A stretch of DNA of 33,123 nucleotides from a bacterium (lineage in GTDB: Bacteria > Patescibacteriota > Patescibacteriia > UBA2169). Under the pieces are notes generated by a model. That model worked only from the letters and a program-made list of their open reading frames with translations. It did not search any database and had not been told where the DNA came from. The stretch is from assembly GCA_002687895.1 (NCBI GenBank), contig NZBL01000009.1, positions 1-33,123 of the forward strand, in the 5' to 3' direction. The position numbers and the translations under genes are program-made. Each line of letters starts with the position of its first letter. The first letter of the stretch is position 1. Shown here piece after piece: positions 19,112 through 27,211 of the stretch.

Positions 19112-19134
19112 TAGTAATTTAATTATAGAAATAT

Positions 19135-19290
19135 ATGTCACAGGACAGACTCACAAAACTAGAATGCACAGAATGTAAAAGGGTAACCAGCCATACATTC
19201 AAGAACAAAAAAAAGCTTCAAACTCGCTTAGAGCTTAAGAAGTTCTGCAAATGGTGCAAAAAGCATACTCCACATAAAGAAACCAAGTAA
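19135..19290 (+). CDS. rpmG: 50S ribosomal protein L33
   Basis: 51-aa ORF absent from the supplied track: [51 protein letters not shown]; CxxC...CxxC. Confidence 0.9.
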   Translation: MSQDRLTKLECTECKRVTSHTFKNKKKLQTRLELKKFCKWCKKHTPHKETK

Positions 19291-19294
19291 TAGT

Positions 19295-19720
19295 ATGCAC
19301 TCAAAAAAAATACTAATTGCGGTTCTTGCTGTTGCGATTCTGGGCGCGGGATGCTCGCAAACTTCACAAGATGAGGATCAAGACGATGCATCATTTGTTG
19401 GCAAGGTTTTTAACGGAGCAAAGCAGACCATTGGCTCTGGCGCGCAAAAAGGCAGTAGATTTATCAAAGAGTCAGGCGAAGGATATATTCGCAATTTAAC
19501 TGACGAGCAAAAGCTTATTGTCGCGCAATGGCTTGCTAAGAATAAATTGAACGAGTTTGGGGATGCTATTGGAACTTTATATACCGGAGGAACGCCACTA
19601 TTTGATGAGCTAACCGGCGAATCCACCGACAGGTTTACATATTTATTTGAAAAATTTCCAGAGCTTAAGGATGTCATAAAAGGCGAGATGGAGCTTCAAG
19701 CAGTTGAAATAGAAGAATAA
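19295..19720 (+). CDS. Small lipoprotein, 141 aa
   Basis: Signal and lipobox MHSKKILIAVLAVAILGAGCSQ. Confidence 0.75.
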   Translation: MHSKKILIAVLAVAILGAGCSQTSQDEDQDDASFVGKVFNGAKQTIGSGAQKGSRFIKESGEGYIRNLTDEQKLIVAQWLAKNKLNEFGDAIGTLYTGGTPLFDELTGESTDRFTYLFEKFPELKDVIKGEMELQAVEIEE

Positions 19721-19794
19721 GGGGGTGTAGTACAGTGGTAGTATGCGGGTCTCCAAAACCTGAGACGGGGGTTCAATTCCCTCCACCCCTGCCA
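19721..19794 (+). tRNA. tRNA-Trp(CCA), CCA encoded
   Basis: Anticodon loop CTCCAAA, GGGGGTTCAATTCCCTC, CACCCCT-G-CCA. Confidence 0.93.
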
Positions 19795-19859
19795 AGTGTA
19801 AACATTTATAACCGCCGAAAATTGACGTTTTCGTATTTTTTGGATATAGTAGAAATACT

Positions 19860-20168
19860 ATGAGTTTTGAAGAAATTCGCAAAAAACTAACTCCGATTCT
19901 TAAAGCACGAGGCGCTGAATATGCTGCTGTTTTCGGAAGCGCTGCGCGAGGAGATTTAAAACCAGATAGTGATGTGGATGTTTTAGTGCGGTTTAGTGAT
20001 GACATCTCTTTGTTAGATCATATTGGCGTTGCATATGAACTAGGTGATACTGTTGGTCAAAAAGTAGATCTTATCACTGAAAACAGCTTAAATAAGCATG
20101 TTGCTCAAAATGTGAAAAAAGATTTAAAAGTTTTGTATGGAAAAGGGCAAAGACAAGATTTACTGTAA
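19860..20168 (+). CDS. mntA: MntA-type minimal nucleotidyltransferase (antitoxin)
   Basis: GSAARGDLKPDSDVDVLVRF matches GSx10DxD; overlaps a HepT-like gene. Confidence 0.88.
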   Translation: MSFEEIRKKLTPILKARGAEYAAVFGSAARGDLKPDSDVDVLVRFSDDISLLDHIGVAYELGDTVGQKVDLITENSLNKHVAQNVKKDLKVLYGKGQRQDLL

Positions 20169-20484
20169 ACACATTTTGGACGCAATAGAAGAAATAGAGT
20201 CATTTACAAAAGGAATGACTTTTAAAGATTTTGAAAAAGACAAAAAGACTCAAAGAGCTGTGACTCGTGATTTGGAAATTATAGGTGAAGCTGCCAAACG
20301 GTTATCAAAAGAGCAAACAGACAAATACGAACAAATTCCTTGGCGCAACATAGCTGGTATGCGTGATTTTTTGATTCATGATTATATGGATGTTGATTTG
20401 AAAGAGATTTGGAAGGCAGCAACAGAAGATATATCAGAATTAAAAGAGGTAATTACTAAGATGATAAATGACATTAATTATTGA
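20137..20484 (+). CDS. hepT: HepT-like (DUF86) ribonuclease toxin
   Basis: AVTRDLEIIGEAAKRLS...WRNIAGMRDFLIHDYMDVDLKEIW; RDFLIH fits the Rx4-6H HEPN motif. Confidence 0.9.
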   Translation: MEKGKDKIYCKHILDAIEEIESFTKGMTFKDFEKDKKTQRAVTRDLEIIGEAAKRLSKEQTDKYEQIPWRNIAGMRDFLIHDYMDVDLKEIWKAATEDISELKEVITKMINDINY

Positions 20485-20486
20485 AT

Positions 20487-21623
20487 ATGGAAAAAGATAA
20501 TCAAAATCATAAATTTGTCTATTTTGGTGTAGTATTAATAATTATTTTACTTGTTCTATTAGGATTTTTTTACTTTTACACCAATAGGAACCAAACAAGC
20601 AAAACAGATACCTTATTTAGACAAGGTGTAGTTCTTTATTCACAGCAAATTAGTAGTAGCAGTAATGGTTACAGAAATTGGCCTACGGTTAGAATTTTTC
20701 GAAAAATAGGAAATTTCGAGCCAGAGATGTTAGCTGAAGTTGGTAAGGTTGGTGAATATCCAAACAGTTATTTATTAAGTCCAGATAGGAAATCTCTGTT
20801 AATTAACTTAGAAAGCAAACTCCAAATTTTAGATCTAAGAACACAAGAGCTTAAAGATTTGTTTATTCCAAAACGACAAGTATTTAGCGTTGCTTATTCA
20901 CCAAACGGAGAACAATTGTTAATTTGGGACCAGAAATATGTTCCTCGCGATGGAGATAGAAGTTATTACGTTCGCCGCTTCACGATAGCTAATAAAAATG
21001 ATGAGATATTAGCGCAAGGTGAAAACAAACTTTCATATTCTGCTGAAGTATGGAGAGATGACGATAAAGTAATACTAAGAGAATTACAAGGAGACTTTGC
21101 TATACCATATTATTTTGACCTGGACACAAATCAAATCATTAAAGTTTCAGGAAAATATACTTCTGGTTTACTTAGTTCAAGTGGAAAGCTAATGGCAGTA
21201 GGTAAGAGTGGGATAGATGATATATGTAATGATTATAGCGGTAGGACGATAAGTGAATACAATATTATTGAACCTGTTACTGGCGAGATTTTAATAAGTG
21301 TTGGTAATGAGGAAGCTCATAGTAGAGTTATTGCTTTTTCTAGTGATGATAATGAGGTGTTATATGCGACATCAGAGCCGGAAACAAATAAAGAGGATTG
21401 TAGTAGGATCTCAGATGAACAATATTATATCGCAGATATAAATAATGGAGATTCTAGGATTGTTAATGCGCCATCCTATATATTGAGGAGTTGGGATAAG
21501 AATTATATAGGAGCAAGAACAGAATATGACTACGAAAAGAAAATTTGGTCAATCTCTATTAATGGTGAGCCGCTGATTACATCTTCAGATGAATTAGAAC
21601 TCATTGGACAGTATACTCAATAA
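20487..21623 (+). CDS. Membrane-anchored protein, likely beta-propeller
   Basis: N-terminal TM (FVYFGVVLIIILLVLLGFFYFY), repeated SPDRKSLLI / SPNGEQLLI-like blades. Confidence 0.6.
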   Translation: MEKDNQNHKFVYFGVVLIIILLVLLGFFYFYTNRNQTSKTDTLFRQGVVLYSQQISSSSNGYRNWPTVRIFRKIGNFEPEMLAEVGKVGEYPNSYLLSPDRKSLLINLESKLQILDLRTQELKDLFIPKRQVFSVAYSPNGEQLLIWDQKYVPRDGDRSYYVRRFTIANKNDEILAQGENKLSYSAEVWRDDDKVILRELQGDFAIPYYFDLDTNQIIKVSGKYTSGLLSSSGKLMAVGKSGIDDICNDYSGRTISEYNIIEPVTGEILISVGNEEAHSRVIAFSSDDNEVLYATSEPETNKEDCSRISDEQYYIADINNGDSRIVNAPSYILRSWDKNYIGARTEYDYEKKIWSISINGEPLITSSDELELIGQYTQ

Positions 21624-21727
21624 TTTACTTAGTGAGATTTGGAATATAAATGCATTGCTCTTGAAAATATTTATGTAGTTGCTCATATTTTTTCATTTGT
21701 TTTCAATCAAAACATACAACAACACTA

Positions 21728-21750
21728 TTTTAGTGTTTTAACTTTATTGA
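21728..21750 (+). terminator. Probable terminator of the preceding gene
   Basis: AACACTA-TTT-TAGTGTT then T-rich. Confidence 0.55.
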
Positions 21751-21838
21751 CTAACTCCTGCATAATAACCTTATCTGAAACAAGATTTATAAGATAGGTC
21801 CATTTGGCCTGCCACGCTTAGCGTGGCCCTGCTTGTCC

Positions 21839-21866
21839 AAATACCGCTAATGTTGGCGGTATTTTT
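21839..21866 (+). terminator. Intrinsic terminator of an unassigned upstream transcript
   Basis: AAATACCGC-TAATGTTG-GCGGTATTTTT. Confidence 0.65.
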
Positions 21867-21979
21867 GGTTGATCTCTCATGAGACTCGAACTATATATTT
21901 GTACAGTGAGTTGTTTGTCGCGTTTACTCAAAATGGTATACTGAATATGCTAAAAACAAATTGGTTTTAACTAAGTATT

Positions 21980-22144
21980 ATGTCTGAACGAGGATATAAA
22001 CTAGAATCTGCGCCAGAACCTTACCCAAAAGAGGGCAAGCTTTTAGTCAATGGGATGTTGGAAGAGCTTGGTGCGACAATGGAAGAATTTTCAAAATTTT
22101 CTTCTCCTGAGAATAAGCAAATTATTATTGAAACTTCCCAATAA
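21980..22144 (+). CDS. Hypothetical protein, 54 aa
   Basis: MSERGYKLESAPEPYPKEGKLLVNGMLEELGATMEEFSKFSSPENKQIIIETSQ*. Confidence 0.4.
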   Translation: MSERGYKLESAPEPYPKEGKLLVNGMLEELGATMEEFSKFSSPENKQIIIETSQ

Positions 22145-22203
22145 GATGAAAATGAACCAAAAGCAGCTGTATAGGTGTTGATAAATTTTGCTTGATTTTT
22201 AGT

Positions 22204-22401
22204 ATGCTGGGCGAACGTGCTACAACGTAAATTCATCGCAATGAAGATTCAAAAGGAGTGTTAAAATTAAAGTCAGATGCCAAAGCAGGTGGAGATATTG
22301 CTGGTGGAGCAAGAAAAAATTTGGAAAAGAGATTGGGTCGTTCAATTGTGTCTGGTAGTAATTTTTTACCGAAAAAGAAAATCAAGAAATTAAAATCTTA
22401 A
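22204..22401 (+). pseudogene. C-terminal remnant of an antirepressor/Bro-N or DinD-like protein
   Basis: In-frame with one TAA: MLGERATT*IHRNEDSKGVLKLKSDAKAGGDIAGGARKNLEKRLGRSIVSGSNFLPKKKIKKLKS. Confidence 0.5.
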
Positions 22402-22411
22402 CAGAGTTATA

Positions 22412-24196
22412 TTAAGCAATAAAACCCTCACTCTGGATTTCCCAGAGTTTTTTGTAGATTCCCTCTTTTGCTACTAGCTTTTTGTGCGTGCCAGAATCAA
22501 CTACTTGGCCGCTATCCATTACCATTATTCTATCCATTTTTAAGATAGTTGATAGGCGATGCGCAATCACAATAGTTGTTTTGTTTTTCATCAAATTTTC
22601 TAAAGCATCTTGAATCAATGCTTCTGAATGGGAGTCCAAACTAGAAGTTGCTTCATCTAAAATCAAGATAGGCGCGTTTTTTAGAATTGCACGCGCAATG
22701 GCAATTCTTTGTCTTTCTCCGCCAGAAAGCTTAATGCCTCGTTCGCCAACAAAGGTGTCATAACCTTCTGGAAGCTTATTCACGAACACATCGCAATGTG
22801 CAAGTTTGGCAGCTTCAATCACTTCTTCATCAGTAGCATCACGCTTGCCATAACGCATATTTTCCATTAATGATCTATGGAATAAAATAGGGTCTTGCGG
22901 AACCAAGGCAATGTTTTTGCGCAAGGAATCTTGTGTCACATGCGCAATCACTTGGTCATCAATTCTAATTTGTCCACGCTGAATATTATGGAATCTCAAA
23001 AGTAATTGCACAATAGTTGTTTTTCCAGAACCAGATGGTCCAACTAAAGCAACTTTTTCTTTAGGCTTGATTTCAAGATCAAAGTTCTTAAATACGTGCC
23101 TTGTTTTGCGGTAGCTGAAGTTCACATTATCAAACACAATCTCACCATGCGGAACTTCAAGCTCTTGCGCTGATTTTGAGTCAGTTACTCCATGCGGCTC
23201 TTCTAAAATTTCCACCATTTCTTTTGCATCTGCAAATGCTTCATAGGTATCTCGGATCATACGCCCAAGCTGCCTAATGTTTGCAAATAAGGCAACTAAG
23301 TAGCCTTGGAGCAATGCAAAGTCACCAATAGTAAGCTGTCCTTGACTCCATAGTTTAATCGCAATAAACATTACTACAAATTCAATGACAATCATGATGC
23401 CAAATTGGATGGTTTGGTTGAGCTCTCCTAAATTCCAGCTTAATGTTTGAATTTTTCTTAATTGTTCTGTTATGGCAAAAAAGATTCCTTGCTCATGTTT
23501 TTTACTGGTAAAGAGCCTTACATTTACATTATTAGTAATAGCATCAGCTAAGACGCCAGTAACTTCGGAATCGAGTGTAGCTCGTTTTTCATCATATTTA
23601 AGCTTCCAAACAGCTACAACGTAGTTGATTAAAATAAAGAGTCCAAGCATGCCAGCAGTAACTCCAGCAATCAAAGTGCTGCGATATGAGATCACAAGTA
23701 TTGAACCTACGACTGTGACAAGAATAGGTAGAAATCTAAATTCTACTCCGTCAGCAAGATCTTCATATGCTCGAGAGAGACGGCGAATTTTTCTAACCAA
23801 AGAACCAGTAAAATTATTGCCGAAGAAGCTTGATGAGTGGCTCAAAATGTACGAAAAGCCGGTTCGTTCAAGATCTGCCATCACTTTTGAATGCAAGTAG
23901 TTTGAAACTGGAATTGCCCAGCCATGCATAAACCACCCAATTCCATGGAATAAGAGAACCATAACCAAAATTCCTATTAAACTGGCAATGATATTTTCAG
24001 AAACGGCATTTGGTCCAGCTAGCGTGTCAAAAAAACGCTTGTAATAGATTGGTGCAATAAGATGTGAGATCTCGCCCGCGATAATAGCAGCAAGCACCAA
24101 AAAACTTAGCCACTTATAGGGCCATAAATGACGTCCAAAGACTTTTAATACTATTTTGTTGCTTGGTAATGCCATAAAAATGATAAAAAGGCGCAA
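22412..24196 (-). CDS. ABC transporter, fused permease and ATP-binding protein (MsbA/MDR type)
   Basis: 594 aa; VGPSGSGKTTIVQLLLRF, LSGGERQRIAIARAILKNAPILILDEATSSLD, IVIAHRLSTI. Confidence 0.95.
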   Translation of the reverse strand: MRLFIIFMALPSNKIVLKVFGRHLWPYKWLSFLVLAAIIAGEISHLIAPIYYKRFFDTLAGPNAVSENIIASLIGILVMVLLFHGIGWFMHGWAIPVSNYLHSKVMADLERTGFSYILSHSSSFFGNNFTGSLVRKIRRLSRAYEDLADGVEFRFLPILVTVVGSILVISYRSTLIAGVTAGMLGLFILINYVVAVWKLKYDEKRATLDSEVTGVLADAITNNVNVRLFTSKKHEQGIFFAITEQLRKIQTLSWNLGELNQTIQFGIMIVIEFVVMFIAIKLWSQGQLTIGDFALLQGYLVALFANIRQLGRMIRDTYEAFADAKEMVEILEEPHGVTDSKSAQELEVPHGEIVFDNVNFSYRKTRHVFKNFDLEIKPKEKVALVGPSGSGKTTIVQLLLRFHNIQRGQIRIDDQVIAHVTQDSLRKNIALVPQDPILFHRSLMENMRYGKRDATDEEVIEAAKLAHCDVFVNKLPEGYDTFVGERGIKLSGGERQRIAIARAILKNAPILILDEATSSLDSHSEALIQDALENLMKNKTTIVIAHRLSTILKMDRIMVMDSGQVVDSGTHKKLVAKEGIYKKLWEIQSEGFIA

Positions 24197-24246
24197 TTAG
24201 CGCCACCTTAAGTAGACGTAATTACGCTATTTTTGTTACATCTTGG

Positions 24247-25644
24247 CTAGTATGTGGTCAATTTTGTATTATGCCAGTTATCTAAAATTGGAGTAATAAA
24301 CCTCCAGCTAGCTTCAACTTCTTCTGTGCTTGTGAACAATGTTTGGTCTCCTCTAATGCAGTCAAATATAACTCGTTCATATGCGTCATTAAGATGATCT
24401 TGTATCGCGGTTTTTGGATAATCAAACGAGAGTTCTCTTGGCTCTACTTGGAAGCCAAAGCCCAGCTTATTAGCCCAAAAGCGTATTTCAATTCCAGCCA
24501 TGGGCTGAATGTGGAAGGTTAGGACATTCTGAAGCTCTTGTTCATCTCCAAGCTCGCACACGCAGGTTGGCTTTTCTTTAAAATGCACTTTAATTTCTGT
24601 TAAATCCTTTTTCATTTTTTTGCCTGCTTCAAGAATTATTGGAACATGCTTCCATCTTTTATTTTTAATGTGTGCGTGTATTTTAAAATATGTTTCTGTT
24701 TTAGATGATTTTGGAACTGCTTTTTCATTTTTATAACCTTTGTATTGAGCTCGCTCTGCTCGGCTTTTAAGTTCTTTTGAGTTTATGATTTCTAAATCTT
24801 TCAAAATATCTGCTCGCGCTTTCCTGATTGCCTTTGCGCTTAGCTCGCGCGGATCATCCATGCAAGCTAAAGCAAGCATCTGCAGAACATGGTTTTGCCC
24901 AACATCCCTTAAAGCTCCTGTTGCCTCATAAAAATCTCCTCTAGTTTCAATGCCTTTTTTCTCAAAAAGTTTTATTTCTATTTTTTCTATGTAATCTTTG
25001 TTCCAAATTTTTTCAAATAATACATTAGAAAATCTAAAGGCCAAAATATTTTGCAAGGTTTCTTTGGCAAGATAATGATCTATGCGGAATATCTGCTCTT
25101 CTTTGTATAATTTTCCAAGAAGATTATCAAGGGCTTGAGCAGTTTTTAAGTCATTTCCAAATGGCTTTTCTACAAGCACTCTTGTCCATCCTAGCTTGCC
25201 TCCACAAGGCCTGCTTAATCCGGAATTAGCAAGATGCTTAAAAATCATTTCATACATTTTGGGCGGAACTGCCAAATGAAATAACTTGTTAGTGCATACC
25301 CCTACTTCTATATCAATCTTTTTCAAAGTCTGGTCTAATTGCTTGTAGTAGTTTTTATCATCAAAATATCCTTTTTGGAATTTGCTATGCTTTAGAAATG
25401 ATTCTATGTCTGTGCTTTTTGTTTTGAGTATGTGTTTTTTAATGGTACTATGTAAAAATTCCCTAAATTCTTCATCGCCCCATTCTCGTCTGGAAAATCC
25501 CACTAATCTGAATTTTGATGGCAGCATTTTTTCTTTATACAAATTAAAAAGAGCTGGCACGAGTTTTCTTTGTGTAAGGTCGCCAGTTACGCCTAAAATG
25601 ATGAATGTAGTTGGAGTTTGATTATTGTTGATTTTTGTTTTCAT
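24247..25644 (-). CDS. zwf: Glucose-6-phosphate 1-dehydrogenase
   Basis: FIILGVTGDLTQRKLVPALFNLYKE, RVLVEKPFGNDLKTAQALD, FRIDHYLAKETLQNILAFRFSN. Confidence 0.96.
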   Translation of the reverse strand: MKTKINNNQTPTTFIILGVTGDLTQRKLVPALFNLYKEKMLPSKFRLVGFSRREWGDEEFREFLHSTIKKHILKTKSTDIESFLKHSKFQKGYFDDKNYYKQLDQTLKKIDIEVGVCTNKLFHLAVPPKMYEMIFKHLANSGLSRPCGGKLGWTRVLVEKPFGNDLKTAQALDNLLGKLYKEEQIFRIDHYLAKETLQNILAFRFSNVLFEKIWNKDYIEKIEIKLFEKKGIETRGDFYEATGALRDVGQNHVLQMLALACMDDPRELSAKAIRKARADILKDLEIINSKELKSRAERAQYKGYKNEKAVPKSSKTETYFKIHAHIKNKRWKHVPIILEAGKKMKKDLTEIKVHFKEKPTCVCELGDEQELQNVLTFHIQPMAGIEIRFWANKLGFGFQVEPRELSFDYPKTAIQDHLNDAYERVIFDCIRGDQTLFTSTEEVEASWRFITPILDNWHNTKLTTY

Positions 25645-25720
25645 GCAAGTATTGTATCATTAGTTGGGGAGGTTGACAAAATAGCTCATTTGTATAGAAT
25701 ATAATGTTCTTTGATTTTTT

Positions 25721-25768
25721 ATGGCAATCACTCACTCGGCTTCCAAGCCAGAAAGGGAAAAGCAATGA
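25721..25768 (+). CDS. Putative upstream ORF: MAITHSASKPEREKQ, TGA overlapping the downstream ATG
   Basis: ATGGCAATC...AAGCAATGA; TGA 25766-25768 overlaps ATG 25765-25767. TTGACA (25673-25678)/16 nt/TAGAAT (25695-25700) upstream. Confidence 0.35.
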   Translation: MAITHSASKPEREKQ

Positions 25769-26742
25769 TTAGCAGAAGAAGATTTTTAGGGGTATGCGCT
25801 TTTGGCTCTTGGCCGCTGTATACAGCATGCGGCAATGTGAAAGAAATTATCGCGAGTGCTATTGATAAAGCCTCGCAAGACATTAAAAGCATGCCAAGAG
25901 CTGATATGCATCTTACTGGAAATAGAAGTGAAGATATTCGTCAAGCTGTCAGCGCTAATGTGCAGAACAAGCTTCGCGCTATTGCGCAGGGTTCTGGGGA
26001 AGAGTTTGTGATTGGCGCTAAAACTGCTGATCAAACTTGGGAAACCATTTCATTAAGCCGTGCGCAAGGTAATATCGGAGGAGTAGGCTATGCGCATCCC
26101 CAAATCCGCATTGGCGACAAAGATCCTGTTCATGCTTCTGTGGATTGGGCAGGTGGATTCCTGGGAATAGGAAAGACAATTGCTCTACAGTTTCGTGATG
26201 CAGAGGGCCGTCTTCTCGGTCAAAATGGTCAGCCAACAGATGACCCTGATAACGCTATGAGCTGGTCAATATTTACTGGCTCGCACTCAGCGTCTAGCAG
26301 TGACTTAGATCCAGCAGGAAAGATTGCAATTCCGTCTGAAGTCAGCGGCGCATTGCAAGATGATGGAGGAGATGGATTTGCTGATAATCTTACGCAAATA
26401 TTTGGCATTGTAATTGGCGCATTTCTAGCCTTTACAGTGCTTAAGTGGATTATCGGGATTGTGGCATTCTTGGCCATGCAGTTTCTGCTGTTTCTGGCTG
26501 CTGCTGCAGCAATAGGCGCGATTGTGTTCCTTTTAAATAATTTGTTTGGCATTGACCTTACAACTGGGGAAGGGCGAAATGAATTTGTTGAGTTCTTGCG
26601 TCAGCTGTTTAATCGTTTAATTCAAGCAGCTGAAGTTGTCTTTAACAGTGCCAAGGAGTTTCTGGATGGGGTGAATTTTGACGAGTGGCCACCCCAAATT
26701 CCAGAAGGGGCATTTGATAATCTTCTTAACCCCCTGGATTAA
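25765..26742 (+). CDS. Twin-arginine signal protein with internal TM cluster
   Basis: MISRRRFLGVCAFGSWPLYTACGN (SRRRFLG Tat motif, possible lipobox); hydrophobic IFGIVIGAFLAFTVLKWIIGIVAFLAMQFLLFLAAAAAIGAIVFLL. Confidence 0.7.
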   Translation: MISRRRFLGVCAFGSWPLYTACGNVKEIIASAIDKASQDIKSMPRADMHLTGNRSEDIRQAVSANVQNKLRAIAQGSGEEFVIGAKTADQTWETISLSRAQGNIGGVGYAHPQIRIGDKDPVHASVDWAGGFLGIGKTIALQFRDAEGRLLGQNGQPTDDPDNAMSWSIFTGSHSASSSDLDPAGKIAIPSEVSGALQDDGGDGFADNLTQIFGIVIGAFLAFTVLKWIIGIVAFLAMQFLLFLAAAAAIGAIVFLLNNLFGIDLTTGEGRNEFVEFLRQLFNRLIQAAEVVFNSAKEFLDGVNFDEWPPQIPEGAFDNLLNPLD

Positions 26743-26756
26743 CTCTTTGTGGTCGA

Positions 26757-26790
26757 GGGAGACAGAACTTCGGTTCTGCCTCCCTTTTTT
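26757..26790 (+). terminator. Terminator after the Tat-signal gene
   Basis: GGGAGACAGAAC-TTCG-GTTCTGCCTCCC-TTTTTT. Confidence 0.85.
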
Positions 26791-26806
26791 AATTGTGGAA
26801 AACTAT

Positions 26807-26834
26807 TTGACCAAATGTAAAATATCAGTATACT
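26807..26834 (+). promoter_or_regulatory. Sigma70-like promoter of leader locus B
   Basis: TTGACC (26807-26812), 16 nt, TATACT (26829-26834). Confidence 0.7.
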
Positions 26835-26843
26835 TAAGTTACC

Positions 26844-26891
26844 ATGAACGCACAAAATCTCGTTATTACTATTCTTAAGAATAGCGGATAA
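26844..26891 (+). CDS. Putative leader peptide B: MNAQNLVITILKNSG
   Basis: ATG 9 nt after the -10 box; TAA stop 3 nt before CCGAGG. Confidence 0.5.
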   Translation: MNAQNLVITILKNSG

Positions 26892-26893
26892 TA

Positions 26894-26949
26894 TCCGAGG
26901 TTTTATTGCATTTCACATTCATTCAAAGAACCTCGGAAAGAGGTTCTTT
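26894..26949 (+). promoter_or_regulatory. Mutually exclusive hairpins of leader B
   Basis: TCCGAGGTT (26894-26902) pairs with AACCTCGGA (26929-26937); alternatively AAAGAACCTC (26925-26934) pairs with GAGGTTCTTT (26940-26949). Confidence 0.65.
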
Positions 26950-26970
26950 AGTTCTTTAAGGAGCTGTAAA

Positions 26971-27150
26971 ATGACTGAGCAAAGATTACAAATAAAGGGC
27001 TATGAGGGTCTTCCTGTGTATTATCAGGAAGATGAGCCTGATAGTAGCGTTACAAGGGCTAGAGCCCAAAAGGTTCAGAAAGAGGAAGATAGGCCTAGTC
27101 ACGAAAGGGACGATGATGCTGGCGCTGGCATACAAAGGGGGCTTGAATAG
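26971..27150 (+). CDS. Small acidic/charged protein controlled by leader B, 59 aa
   Basis: AAGGAG Shine-Dalgarno; MTEQRLQIKGYEGLPVYYQEDEPDSSVTRARAQKVQKEEDRPSHERDDDAGAGIQRGLE. Confidence 0.65.
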   Translation: MTEQRLQIKGYEGLPVYYQEDEPDSSVTRARAQKVQKEEDRPSHERDDDAGAGIQRGLE

Positions 27151-27170
27151 ATTGTCGCCGCCATGCTGAT

Positions 27171-27204
27171 AAGGGAAGCAGAGTATTGCTTCCCTTATTT
27201 TTTT
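27171..27204 (+). terminator. Terminator after small protein B
   Basis: AAGGGAAGCA-GAGTAT-TGCTTCCCTT-ATTTTTTT. Confidence 0.85.
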
Positions 27205-27211
27205 GGTACAA

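Noticed and set aside
25711-25764. N-terminal extension MIFYGNHSLGFQARKGKA of the Tat-signal protein
   Set aside because: The ATG at 25765 directly precedes a canonical SRRRFLG signal and has upstream purine-rich sequence.
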